A stretch of 64,000 nucleotides of DNA. Source: Clostridium sp. chh4-2. Its GTDB lineage: Bacteria; Bacillota; Clostridia; Lachnospirales; Lachnospiraceae. The DNA lies in the NCBI RefSeq assembly GCF_002899675.1, contig NZ_PKUU01000002.1:248001-312000 (forward strand). The letters are read 5' to 3'. Shown in pieces: positions 54,988-64,000 of the stretch. Position 1 is the first letter of the stretch; every line of letters starts with the position of its first letter. The notes below the pieces were generated by a model that was not told where the DNA came from, did no database searches, and saw nothing but the letters and a program-made list of their open reading frames with translations. The translations under genes and the position numbers were made by a program.

Positions 54988-57960
54988 ATGGACAGAAGAT
55001 GTGTATTGAAAGAGGGAACGATCCTTCCATTTCCAGGAATGATGTGTACCGTTGAATCGCTTATTGGGAAAGGATCGAATGCAGTCGTTTATCTGGGGTC
55101 CTATCCGGATCATCATCAGCCGAATCTGCGTCACCGGGTACTGATTAAAGAACTGTTTCCCTATCATGCCAGAGGCGGGATATATAGGAATGAAAGGAAT
55201 GAGATCTGTTTTAATACATATGCGGCAGAAACTATGCGGCTGAACCGCGCCAGCTTTATCAGGGCCAATGAAGTGCATATCCGTCTGCTGGGAGCTCACC
55301 CGGGGGATATAGATTCGAATATTAATACCTTCCCGCTGTATAAAACGCTTTATTCCGTTTTGGGTTTTTCCGGCGGAAGGAGTTTGGATAAGGAACTGAA
55401 TATGCCTGGTGCGGACCGGATACCGCTTTGCGTCCATATCAGGCGAATGCTGGGAGCGCTTGATGCGCTGGAACTGTTTCATGAATCCGGCTTTTTGCAT
55501 CTGGACCTCAGCCCGGAGAATATTCTGCTGATCGGAGAAGGGAAAAAAGAGCGGGTCAGCCTGATCGATTATAACAGCGTACATACATTAGAAGAAATAC
55601 GAAATGGAGATTCGCCCTGCAGCAGTGGAAGAGAAGGTTATATAGCCCCGGAGGTCCGCATGAAGAGGATTGCTTCGATTGGATTTTCCTCCGACCTCTA
55701 TGCCATGACGGCCGTATTTTACCGCTGTATCACCGGGCAGGAGCTGACTGCGACGCAGATTGTACAGGCATCCGTTCCCGATATATTTGGAGCAAAATGT
55801 CTGGAAGGAATGCCGGATACGGTTCTCAGCATGATCCGTCAGATTTTGAGGCAGGGGCTTTCCTCTGTGGGCAGCCGGAGGTATAAAAACGTGGCTGCCA
55901 TGCGGCTGGATTTAGAAGAGCTTCAGGACCGGATCAATGGAAAGGGCATCACCCATTGGGCCCTTTGGGAAACCGGACGGATTAACATTCTCCATACCAT
56001 AAAAGCCAATCCAGCATTGGAATATGTCAAAGATGATGAGAAATTATATCCATTGGCGGGCATACAGGAGGATGGGACTGGTGTCACGGTTGCTGAACTG
56101 TTTAAAAAACTGACCACATCAGGCGGACAGTCTATGATGATGCTTGGCGGAGGCGGCATGGGAAAGACAACAGCCCTGCTTCGAATTGCATATCAGCAAA
56201 GGGCGATGTATTCGGGTGACGAACCGGCTGTGGCTTATATCTCTCTGTACGGTTGGAACAACAGCGGCAGTGAGTTCATCAAAAATAAAATTTTGGAGAA
56301 TTTAAGGTTTAAGCCGGAAACTGACAGCATAGAAACCGCCAGGCACGAGCTGATCCGCCTTCTGAGTTCCCCTGCCCATACCAAATGGGGAGAGCGTCCC
56401 AAGCTTCTTCTCCTCTTAGACGGATTAAATGAAGCTACCGGGGATTTAACCCTTCTTATGAAGGAAATTACTGAGCTTTCCACGATGGCTGGAGTGCGGA
56501 TTCTGCTGACCAGCCGTAGTGAGATCGCTGAATTGTCATTTCCCAAAATAAAGCTGAGACAGCTGGAAGAATCAGAGGTAGCCGCAGTGCTCTCGGCAAA
56601 CGGCATTCTTCCTCCCGACAATGGCGGGCTGTTTCAGCTTCTGCGCACGCCCATGATGCTGTCCATCTTTGTAAAGACGGCTTTGGAGGGCAGAAAACAG
56701 TTATTTATCGATACCCAGGAACAGCTTCTTACCAGCTATCTGTCCTCTCTCTTGGAAAAAGAAATGAAAAAATATCCGGAGCATTCTTCCGAACGGTGGC
56801 GGGTTGATGCGGCTTTGTATTATGTTCTTCCGGAGATGGCCTGCCTTCTTCATGCAAAGGAAGCGGCGGCGTCTAACCGGGAACTCCTTCCTATAATAGA
56901 AAAATGCTACCGCAGGCTGTCAAATCAGGATATGACGGCCGTATTTCCACAGTGGATCGGGCATTTGGCGGATATACGGGGCGAAGCCCAAAATGCGGAA
57001 GAGTGGTACGGCCAGATGGTTCACACGATTCTGTGGAGAAGGCTGGGCCTGATTATCAGAGATGAAGATGGAAATTACCGCATTGTCCACCGTTTGATCG
57101 AAGAATATCTGGTCGAAATCCAGCAGGAGTTCAATCATAAATTTTTACGGCGAAAAAGAATCCGAAGCAGTATCGGAGCCGCTTTGATCCTGGTTATGGC
57201 AGGCGCATTTTATCATGGAATTTACGTACCAAACCAATCGGTTCCCGTTACGGCCGATGTAAAATATTATGATAAAGATATTTCTAAAAATGTATTTGAT
57301 ACGGCGTTTGCCGCATACATAAATGCCGCCCGCCAGTATGATACGACAGCGGATCTTTTGGACTGCTTTGATGAAGATCCCGTTGACAGAAATGAGTTTG
57401 AGAGAAAACTGTACCGCTGTAAAACGGGTCTGAGTGTGGATATTGCAGGTCAAAAAGAGAGGGAATCTGCTTATGAAGACAGACTGCTCAGCACAGGCCA
57501 GGTTATGCCGTGGTCTGAAAATCCCTTGAACGCTGAGGCCTATGAAGCTCTGACATCGCTGCCTGAGGAGCGGGCAAGCGGTTATTTAAAATATATTGAG
57601 ATTCTGGAACAGCTGATGCAGGATCAGGATTTATGGAAAGCGTTTGGAGAAGAGTATGTGACTTCCTTTAGGGAGGCCGTAGAGTGCGACGCTTTTATTT
57701 CCGGAAAATATTACTGGCTTGTGCTGGAACCGGAGCTTTCCCGGATGGAAAACAGCGCATCAGAAGACGAAATGAATTATTATCACCTCTGTATGAAGAA
57801 TACAGCCATGTATCCCAAACAAAATCAGATCACAGAGGCATCAAAATCGGATGACTTAGAAAATAATCTTGAGTCATACGAGGCAAAACGAATAACAGCG
57901 TGGCGTTCGTTTCTTCAAAATGCCGCCATAACATTAATTAACAGTACAGGAGACGACTGA
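54988..57960 (+). CDS. Cassette protein 2: Ser/Thr kinase - NACHT NTPase - transmembrane - ectodomain fusion
   Basis: ATG 54988 has GGAG eight bases upstream (54976 is an alternative). The 990-residue product has a protein kinase domain at about 20-315: glycine loop IGKGSNAVVYLG (from residue 26), VLIKE with Lys54, catalytic loop HLDLSPEN (171-178, Asp173), IDYN (Asp194, in place of DFG) and a GYIAPEV activation-segment end. A NACHT-type STAND NTPase follows: P-loop GGGGMGKTT (about 387-395), Walker B LLLLLDGLNEA (473-483) and sensor LLTSRS (506-511). One span (about 730-750) then leads to a roughly 240-residue ectodomain of unknown fold. An envelope-sensing kinase-NTPase is inferred; a phage-defence or cell-to-cell role is also possible. 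Confidence 0.85.
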   Translation: MDRRCVLKEGTILPFPGMMCTVESLIGKGSNAVVYLGSYPDHHQPNLRHRVLIKELFPYHARGGIYRNERNEICFNTYAAETMRLNRASFIRANEVHIRLLGAHPGDIDSNINTFPLYKTLYSVLGFSGGRSLDKELNMPGADRIPLCVHIRRMLGALDALELFHESGFLHLDLSPENILLIGEGKKERVSLIDYNSVHTLEEIRNGDSPCSSGREGYIAPEVRMKRIASIGFSSDLYAMTAVFYRCITGQELTATQIVQASVPDIFGAKCLEGMPDTVLSMIRQILRQGLSSVGSRRYKNVAAMRLDLEELQDRINGKGITHWALWETGRINILHTIKANPALEYVKDDEKLYPLAGIQEDGTGVTVAELFKKLTTSGGQSMMMLGGGGMGKTTALLRIAYQQRAMYSGDEPAVAYISLYGWNNSGSEFIKNKILENLRFKPETDSIETARHELIRLLSSPAHTKWGERPKLLLLLDGLNEATGDLTLLMKEITELSTMAGVRILLTSRSEIAELSFPKIKLRQLEESEVAAVLSANGILPPDNGGLFQLLRTPMMLSIFVKTALEGRKQLFIDTQEQLLTSYLSSLLEKEMKKYPEHSSERWRVDAALYYVLPEMACLLHAKEAAASNRELLPIIEKCYRRLSNQDMTAVFPQWIGHLADIRGEAQNAEEWYGQMVHTILWRRLGLIIRDEDGNYRIVHRLIEEYLVEIQQEFNHKFLRRKRIRSSIGAALILVMAGAFYHGIYVPNQSVPVTADVKYYDKDISKNVFDTAFAAYINAARQYDTTADLLDCFDEDPVDRNEFERKLYRCKTGLSVDIAGQKERESAYEDRLLSTGQVMPWSENPLNAEAYEALTSLPEERASGYLKYIEILEQLMQDQDLWKAFGEEYVTSFREAVECDAFISGKYYWLVLEPELSRMENSASEDEMNYYHLCMKNTAMYPKQNQITEASKSDDLENNLESYEAKRITAWRSFLQNAAITLINSTGDD

Positions 57961-57961
57961 A

Positions 57962-59239
57962 ATGAAAAAGGGCTTTATGATAAAAATGACGGCGTTTTTA
58001 TTGATGGCAGGCGTGTTTGCCGGATTGACCGGCTGCGGAGCCGGAAATAATGCCGCCGAAAGCAGTATCTCCCAAAGCAGTACCTCCCAAAGCCAGATGG
58101 AAACAACTGAGCCCGGAAAAACGCTGACAGAGACAGAACCGGTTTCCATAGATTCGCCGGAAAAGGATGCGGCGGTCCGGCATCTGTTAACCGTTTGGTC
58201 TGATTATCTGCAAGTTCTCGATAAGATGTATGCCAGCGAATTGTGGGCATTTGATTATGCAGAACGATATGTAAACAGCGGGGATTGGAACGATCTTACA
58301 AAAGCCAGAACCGCCTGTATCGCATCGGCCCGTTATCTTTCGGAACTTGCCATGACAGAAGCAGATTTAACGGAAGAAGAATATCTTGTGTTGTTTAATG
58401 CGGGAATTGATACAGCGTATCAGTCAAACCAGTTTCAATCAATTCAGGCCAGTCTGGAAGAAGCTCACATGCTGGTTCGTGATTCCGTGCTGGAAACCTT
58501 GGAAGCCGGTATTTTTAACTCCGGCAGGGTGGATATTTTGAAAGATCAGATTTCCGTCAATAGAGAATACATTCAGCACATGAGCGAGTATGAGTGCAGG
58601 ACGACCAATTATATGCTGCTTTCGTTAGGTGATGAAACGCAGGCTTTCGAATTTTGGAACGCCATGCCGGATAAGTATCCCACCCTCTGCATGGGGTATG
58701 AAGAATGGATCGATGATGAAACGGAGGCACTGAAAGCCGGAGATGAGGATTTAAACGATTTGGAGGATATAATCTTAAAACAGTCCGAGGTGATTTCCAG
58801 TCTGAAAGCGGAACTGTATACCATGAATCAGATATTTGAAGCCAATGATATGGAAAAACTATTGTCATCTGCTTTTATCATGAAGAATCCTCCTGAATTA
58901 CTGCCTATGCCTGATTGGTATGATCCGCAGACCGCCGGATATTTAAGTTTTATTTTAAATGAGGACGGCAGCGTCGATTACCCGGAATCAGGAGATGTGC
59001 TGGAAGATGCGTCCTATGGAATATATATACAGATCAAAGGGCTTAGTTCCGAGGAAATCAGCGACTATATTACGTTTGTAAAGGATTGGGGACGAGATGC
59101 CTGGAGGGGGGAAGGGGAGAAATGGTACATAAAAATGCAGGATTACAGCGTCATGATCAGTCTGGAAAATGAAACAGCCACGTTGATGTTTAATGGACAG
59201 GATGTGACTTTTGCCCCGCTATGGTATCTGGGGATTTGA
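57962..59239 (+). CDS. Cassette protein 3: lipoprotein of unknown function
   Basis: The ATG lies one base after the stop of the kinase-NACHT gene, with GGAGACG upstream, so the genes are coupled. The 425-residue protein has a lipoprotein signal (lipobox LTGC, Cys about residue 22), a Ser/Thr/Gln linker with the repeated QSSTSQSQ pattern (about 30-60), and a mainly helical domain (about 70-300) followed by a mixed region. It is predicted to sit on the outside of the membrane, the same side as the ectodomain of the kinase-NACHT protein, so the two may interact. No known family was recognised. Confidence 0.82.
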   Translation: MKKGFMIKMTAFLLMAGVFAGLTGCGAGNNAAESSISQSSTSQSQMETTEPGKTLTETEPVSIDSPEKDAAVRHLLTVWSDYLQVLDKMYASELWAFDYAERYVNSGDWNDLTKARTACIASARYLSELAMTEADLTEEEYLVLFNAGIDTAYQSNQFQSIQASLEEAHMLVRDSVLETLEAGIFNSGRVDILKDQISVNREYIQHMSEYECRTTNYMLLSLGDETQAFEFWNAMPDKYPTLCMGYEEWIDDETEALKAGDEDLNDLEDIILKQSEVISSLKAELYTMNQIFEANDMEKLLSSAFIMKNPPELLPMPDWYDPQTAGYLSFILNEDGSVDYPESGDVLEDASYGIYIQIKGLSSEEISDYITFVKDWGRDAWRGEGEKWYIKMQDYSVMISLENETATLMFNGQDVTFAPLWYLGI

Positions 59240-59261
59240 GAACAGAGGAGTGAAGGAATGT

Positions 59262-59302
59262 AAAAAGGTGCGAAAATGGAAGTTCCGGTTTCGCGCCTTT
59301 TT
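59262..59302 (+). terminator. Terminator after the cassette
   Basis: AAAAAGG/GCGAAA (59262-59276) pairs with TTTCGC/GCCTTTTT (59288-59301) with a short bulge and about 11-base loop, ending in five T. The remaining bases to 59471 show no gene. Confidence 0.78.
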
Positions 59303-59471
59303 ATCGCGATTTTCTACGATTTGTTTATGAAGCGGAGCAGCAGAAAGCGGAAACGAGTTTCAAAAATTTTCCCCATCATTTGATATCCTATGCTTGTCGA
59401 GAGAATGGGACAGTAGATTCTCAGCGGCGGAATGTATGCGCAAAATGTATTGATTGGACAGGAGGATTGTA

Positions 59472-62400
59472 ATGAGAAGAGTGAGACTTGTAAAGGGGAC
59501 TACCAAAAAGGCGATTGCTATGGCATCCGCTTTCATGATGACGTTCGGTACGGCTGCCGGAAATGTATCTGTAATTTCCTCATATGCTGAAACATCAGAG
59601 ATCACCGGATATGCGGAAGATACGGAACAGGAAGAGAACGTGACGACAGAAGAAAATGATGAGAACGGAGAAAATGGCGGAAGCGAGGAAAACGCCGGGG
59701 ACGATGAGACCGATGGATCGGGAGAAAACGCCGGGAATGAAGATGCCGGAGAGACAGACGGTACTGGTGAGAACGAGGAAACAGGAGAATCGGAAGAAAA
59801 CGGCGGAAGCGAAGAGACCGGAAATTCTGTGGAAAATGGAGAGGACGGCGTAACCGGAGAGTCGGAAGAAACTGATGAGAGCGAAGAAACTGGAAGTACA
59901 GAAGAAAATAAAGGAACCGGTGAATTAGAGGGCAGCGGTGAGGATGACGCAACCGAAGAAACAGAAAACAATGATAAAATAGAAGAATCTGATGAAAATA
60001 ATGACGCTGATAAATCCGAAGAGATTAAAGAAACTGATGAAGAAGCCGCTAATACCGAAAAACAACAGGAAATAACTGCAGGAGTACAGCAGACAGAATC
60101 GAAACAGCAGATAATGATGTTTTCGGAAACCGGTGATTCTTGGTATATAGCGCTTGAAAACTATGAAATAAAAGATGGATATTATTATATAACCGATGAA
60201 ATAACTGGGAACAGCAAAAAAATAACGGATCAATATATAGAGAAAGAAATGGGTTTCATTATTTATGTAGATGAAAACGGCGAAATGGTGACAAGAAAGT
60301 GGCTGGGGTCCGGCGATGAATTTCGGTATGCAAACAGCAAAGGCAAAATAATTGTGGGCGAAAAAGGTAAGGTCACAGCCGGCTTTTACGGTGATTTTGA
60401 TGAGTATGGATACTGGACTCCTTCTGAAAATGTATTTTTTGAAGAAACACTGGATAACGGAATCACTGTAACAAAATATGTGGAAGAAGCCGGAAGAATT
60501 GCAGGAATAGGCGGAGCAGGCGGCAAAAAGCATACTCAGCAGTACTGCTTTAAGGAGGAGGCAGGAACGTTAACCTGTTACCTTCTTAAAGACGATGGAG
60601 AGACAATTATAGATACACCAGTAACAGATGTATGGGTCGGAGATCTGCGTGTGGACGGCGAAGGCCATTTACTGACTGAAGCACACGAGTTAGAGGTGGA
60701 TGGAAAATACTATGACTTTGACAGTGAAGGACACAGCCTTTTACTTACTAATACCTTTATTGGTGAGGGAGAAAACAGAATTTATGTAGATAATGACGGG
60801 AACCAAGTGATAAGCGAGTTCGTTGAGTATGATGGCAGACTTATCTATTTTGATGAAAATGGAAAACAGGTATTCCATGACTGGATCGAGTATAATGGAG
60901 GATTCCGCTATGTAAACAGCGATGGAAACATGGTCGTTAAGTCTGTAAGAGTTGCAAAAGGTTACTATGGAGAATTTGATGAAAACGGTTACTGGACGCC
61001 TATTTCCTTTGAATTTTGTTCCGAAGAACAGGAAAATGGAACATTTATATTAAGATATGCAGAGAAAGACGGTAAAATTGCAGAAACCAATGAGGGCGGA
61101 ATACGCCAGCGCTACATCTTTGAAAAAAAAGACAATATTACCTCCTGCTATCTTCCAGGCAATGACAGTGAAAACGTGCTGGTAAAAAATACCTGGATTG
61201 CCGATCTGTGGATTAATGAAGAGGGTCATGTTCTGGCAAATGTGGAAAGTCAGCAGATAGACGGCAAATATTATACGTTTGATGAAGAGGGCCACAGCAA
61301 ATTAATCACAGGAGCTTTTGTTACCGACGAGGACGGAAGCGAGTATTATGTTGGTGAAGACGGCATAAAATTGACCGATCAGATTGTAAAAGTCGGAAAT
61401 GATACCTATTATGTGGATGCAGAAGGCAAGAAGGTGAAGAGTCAGTTTGTAACAACGGAAGGCAGCACATTCTATTTCGGTGCAGATGGCAAGATGGTAA
61501 AGAACCAGTTTATCACAAACGAAACCGGAACTTATTGCTTAGGAGACGACGGCCGTATGGTGACGAATCAATTTGCCACCTCAGGAGATGACACCTTCTA
61601 TTTCGGAGAAAATGGTCTGAAAGTAATTAATCAATTCGTAACCGATAAAACAGGAACCTACTATGTGGGCGCAGATGGAAAGAAACTGACCAGCCAATTA
61701 GTTGAATCTGAAGGGGATACCTATTACGTCGATACAGACGGAAAAATGGTAACCAACCAGTTTGCCACTTCAGGAGAAGGCACATTCTATTTTGGAGCGG
61801 ACGGTAAGAAAGTTCTGAACCGGTTCGTGACCGATGAGACAGGAACCTACTATGTAGGAGCGGACGGAAAGAAACTGACCGACCAGTTTATAAATGTTGG
61901 AACCGATACCTATTATGTTGACGCAGACGGTAAAAAAGTGACCGGCCAGTTTGCCACTTACGGCGGAGAAACGTTCTATTTCGGTGAAGACGGTAAGAAG
62001 GCAGTCAGCCAGTTTGTTACCGATGAAACCGGAACTTATTATGTAGGAACAGACGGCAAAAAGGTGATGAACCAGTTTGTAACAGATGGAACCGGAACCT
62101 ATTATCTGGGAACGGACGGCCGCATGACAGTCAGCCAGTTTGTAACAGATGGAACCGACACCTATTATGTGGGATCAGACGGCCGTATGGTAACCAATCA
62201 GTTTGCTACCTATGGAACCGATACCTTCTATTTTGGAACAGATGGTAAGAAAGTGGTAAATCAGTTCGTAACAGACGGGACAGGAACCTATTATGTGGGA
62301 GAAGATGGAACAAAACTGGCCGATGAGATGATAATAGTAGGAACTGATACCTATTACATCGATGCGGACGGCAAAAAAGTAACCAGTCAGTTTGTGGAGG

Positions 62401-64000
62401 TAGAAGACGATACGTTTTATTTTGATGAGGACGGAAAGAAAGCGTCTAACCGCCTCGTGACGGATGAAACAGGAACCTACTATGTGGGCGGAGACGGCCG
62501 GATCGTGACCAGCCAGTTTGTGACCGTTGGAGCCGATTTGTACTGTGTTGATGAAAATGGCCGGGTTGTTACCAATCAGTTTGCCTCTTATGGAGAGGAT
62601 ACGTTCTACTTTGGAACAGATGGCAAGAGAGTTACCAGCCGGTTTGTGACAGAGGGAGCAGATACCTACTATGTAGGTGCGGATGGCAAAATGGTGACAA
62701 AACAATTCGCCACATATGGTAATGATACCTTCTATTTTGGAGAAGACGGGAAGAAAGTGACAAATCAGTTTGTATCGGATGCCACGGGAACCTACTATGT
62801 GGGAGCCGATGGAAGAAAAGTAACCAGCCAGTTCGTATCAGACGGCCGTCACACCTTCTATATGGCAGAAGACGGCACGATAGCGATTCATCGGTGGCTC
62901 AATGATGCCAATGGATTCCGTTATGTGAACGGAAAAGGCTACATGCTTGTCAACACTACAAGAGTGGCCGGCGGATTTTATGGACGGTTTGATGCGGACG
63001 GTTATTGGACCGATATATCCAATACATTTTTCAAAGATGAACTCTCTGACGGAACGATTGTGACCAAATATTCAGGAGCAGAAGGTAAGGTTGCAGGAAT
63101 TGGTGAAAAAGTCGACGGAAGAAAGTATTTCTGCTTTGAGGAAAGAGCCAATGGAACCTACTGCTATCTGATTACAGGTGATGAAACTCCGGCTGATGGA
63201 GTGCAGGCAGCGAATGTATGGATCAGCGATATGTGGGTAAATGCCGACGGTTATCTGGTGAAGAACAGCGACGTGCCGGTTGATGGCGTATACTATCATT
63301 TTGATAAAGACGGACACGGCACTTTAATTACATACCGGATTTCCTATGTACTGAATGGGGGAACCAACAGCGGCAACCCAGCCTCTTACAATGGAGCTAT
63401 GGACACCATTGTTTTAAGCACGCCTACAAGATCTGCATATAGGTTTGAAGGTTGGTACACAGACAGCAGCTTTACCAATCGGATTACAGAGATTCCGGGC
63501 AAGAGCTTTGGAGACATAACCCTGTATGCCAAATGGGAAGCCATTTACACGGACAGCGGCAGCGACGACAGCGATGACGGCGACGACAGCTACAGCAGTA
63601 CCGGAAGCAATACAAACACCACAAATACCAATACCGCTACCAACACCACCACAAATGCGGGCACCAATGCTAACGCTGCCGGAACCAATACCTCATCTCC
63701 TGTATCAGTATCGGTTGGAGCGGATCAGAGCGTGACGGTACAGCACGGTGAAGCCACTATATCAGCGGATTTAACGCTGACCAGCGCAGGAAGCTTAAAT
63801 AACAATACGATCGTTTCCGTAAAAGAAACTGCGGCGGTTACCTTAGCCGAAGGACAAAAAGCGGAAATCGCCACAATTGCAGTGGGAGCAGACGGTTCTA
63901 CCAGATCGCTTCTGGCATCTCAGGTACAGGGGGCGACAGTGCAGCAGACCACCATCACGGTACAGGGAGTTACGGTGACACAGAATGCCGTTGTATATGC
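59472..64000 (+). CDS. Giant repeat-built surface protein, 3' end beyond the window
   Basis: ATG 59472 has AGGAGG upstream; the frame stays open for over 1509 codons to the window edge. An export signal (about 1-42, ending VISSYA) is followed by an acidic Glu/Asp/Gly/Asn stretch (about 43-215). A roughly 110-residue module follows, seen three times (about 60400-60760, 60960-61310, 62990-63330) and recognisable by FYGxFDxxGYWT and a final YYxFDxxGHxxL. Between the second and third copies are about 25 tandem 21-residue repeats of the choline/cell-wall-binding type (TYYVGADGKK). Then come an InlB-type B-repeat (FEGWYTDSSF...LYAKWE) and a Thr/Asn/Gly-rich stretch. It probably sits in the envelope; anchoring and full length are not visible. 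Confidence 0.88.
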   Translation, partial: MRRVRLVKGTTKKAIAMASAFMMTFGTAAGNVSVISSYAETSEITGYAEDTEQEENVTTEENDENGENGGSEENAGDDETDGSGENAGNEDAGETDGTGENEETGESEENGGSEETGNSVENGEDGVTGESEETDESEETGSTEENKGTGELEGSGEDDATEETENNDKIEESDENNDADKSEEIKETDEEAANTEKQQEITAGVQQTESKQQIMMFSETGDSWYIALENYEIKDGYYYITDEITGNSKKITDQYIEKEMGFIIYVDENGEMVTRKWLGSGDEFRYANSKGKIIVGEKGKVTAGFYGDFDEYGYWTPSENVFFEETLDNGITVTKYVEEAGRIAGIGGAGGKKHTQQYCFKEEAGTLTCYLLKDDGETIIDTPVTDVWVGDLRVDGEGHLLTEAHELEVDGKYYDFDSEGHSLLLTNTFIGEGENRIYVDNDGNQVISEFVEYDGRLIYFDENGKQVFHDWIEYNGGFRYVNSDGNMVVKSVRVAKGYYGEFDENGYWTPISFEFCSEEQENGTFILRYAEKDGKIAETNEGGIRQRYIFEKKDNITSCYLPGNDSENVLVKNTWIADLWINEEGHVLANVESQQIDGKYYTFDEEGHSKLITGAFVTDEDGSEYYVGEDGIKLTDQIVKVGNDTYYVDAEGKKVKSQFVTTEGSTFYFGADGKMVKNQFITNETGTYCLGDDGRMVTNQFATSGDDTFYFGENGLKVINQFVTDKTGTYYVGADGKKLTSQLVESEGDTYYVDTDGKMVTNQFATSGEGTFYFGADGKKVLNRFVTDETGTYYVGADGKKLTDQFINVGTDTYYVDADGKKVTGQFATYGGETFYFGEDGKKAVSQFVTDETGTYYVGTDGKKVMNQFVTDGTGTYYLGTDGRMTVSQFVTDGTDTYYVGSDGRMVTNQFATYGTDTFYFGTDGKKVVNQFVTDGTGTYYVGEDGTKLADEMIIVGTDTYYIDADGKKVTSQFVEVEDDTFYFDEDGKKASNRLVTDETGTYYVGGDGRIVTSQFVTVGADLYCVDENGRVVTNQFASYGEDTFYFGTDGKRVTSRFVTEGADTYYVGADGKMVTKQFATYGNDTFYFGEDGKKVTNQFVSDATGTYYVGADGRKVTSQFVSDGRHTFYMAEDGTIAIHRWLNDANGFRYVNGKGYMLVNTTRVAGGFYGRFDADGYWTDISNTFFKDELSDGTIVTKYSGAEGKVAGIGEKVDGRKYFCFEERANGTYCYLITGDETPADGVQAANVWISDMWVNADGYLVKNSDVPVDGVYYHFDKDGHGTLITYRISYVLNGGTNSGNPASYNGAMDTIVLSTPTRSAYRFEGWYTDSSFTNRITEIPGKSFGDITLYAKWEAIYTDSGSDDSDDGDDSYSSTGSNTNTTNTNTATNTTTNAGTNANAAGTNTSSPVSVSVGADQSVTVQHGEATISADLTLTSAGSLNNNTIVSVKETAAVTLAEGQKAEIATIAVGADGSTRSLLASQVQGATVQQTTITVQGVTVTQNAVVY
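61318..62880 (+). repeat. About 25 tandem 63-bp coding repeats
   Basis: Units encode 21 residues ending in a polar Gln/Arg/Glu before the next Phe/Leu/Ile/Met. Three recurring types (GTYYVG, DTYYVD, TFYFG) alternate through most of the array, giving a higher-order period of about 189 bp. Sequence between units is similar enough for recombination, but they are diverged rather than identical. Confidence 0.85.

Noticed and set aside
59360-59971. 203-codon Ser/Pro-rich minus-strand frame
   Set aside because: It is the reverse of the Glu/Asp/Gly-rich stretch of the giant surface protein and has no start signals.
61318-62880. CRISPR array suspected from regular spacing
   Set aside because: The period is 63 bp with no unique spacers; the units encode protein repeats in one open frame.

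Overview
The window looks like chromosome from a spore-forming, gut-type Lachnospiraceae (Clostridium cluster XIVa). Three things suggest this: the housekeeping order uvrC-hprK-murB-rapZ-whiA-crh-like-dnaE-pfkA, an adjacent spoIID / spoIIQ-like pair, and a T-box-controlled ileS. No rRNA, tRNA, CRISPR array or recognisable transposase gene was seen. The placement is inference from gene content and order, not from a database comparison.

Layout. 1-5.6 kb: a cut-off chromate transporter gene; a four-gene run of SPFH, zinc-ribbon and small membrane proteins; a small XRE regulator/membrane protein operon with three operator-like repeats at its promoter; a 151-bp hairpin repeat; a MobA-MobB fusion; and a Vat-type acetyltransferase. 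5.8-18.3 kb: pncB, T-box plus ileS, glgP, and spoIID/spoIIQ-like, separated by three copies (A, B, C) of a ~0.9-kb non-coding element. 18.3-37.6 kb: housekeeping genes (DUF1846 protein, alkD-like, ogt, a secreted glycoside-hydrolase-like protein, uvrC, the hprK to crh-like operon, dnaE, pfkA, dus, greA, lysS with an added tRNA-binding domain). 37.7-51.3 kb: two metabolic modules. One is a TetR-controlled peptide-type ABC transporter with a bicupin protein; the other is a LysR gene divergent from an enolase-superfamily enzyme and a TctCBA tripartite transporter. They are separated by element copy D. 51.4-64 kb: accessory material: an AT-rich GtrII-like membrane glucosyltransferase; a three-gene cassette whose centre is a kinase-NACHT-transmembrane protein; and the first ~1500 codons of a giant repeat-built surface protein that runs off the window.

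The most unusual content is (1) the four-copy element and (2) the signalling cassette. Each element copy carries two long T-shaped hairpins in opposite orientation around a spacer made of short palindromes. Stem sequences differ wholesale between copies but stay complementary, while certain loops are kept. All four copies sit at gene 3' ends, three of them filling a convergent intergenic gap. The cassette at 53.6-59.2 kb joins a possible DNA-binding-like protein, a protein with a Ser/Thr kinase domain fused to a NACHT-type NTPase, one membrane span and an ectodomain, and a lipoprotein. It is preceded by four TTTGATAA boxes. A smaller point is that the HPr-like protein beside whiA has Glu at position 15 in place of the phosphorylatable His but keeps Ser46, so it should act like Crh, as a regulatory partner of the HprK made from the same operon.
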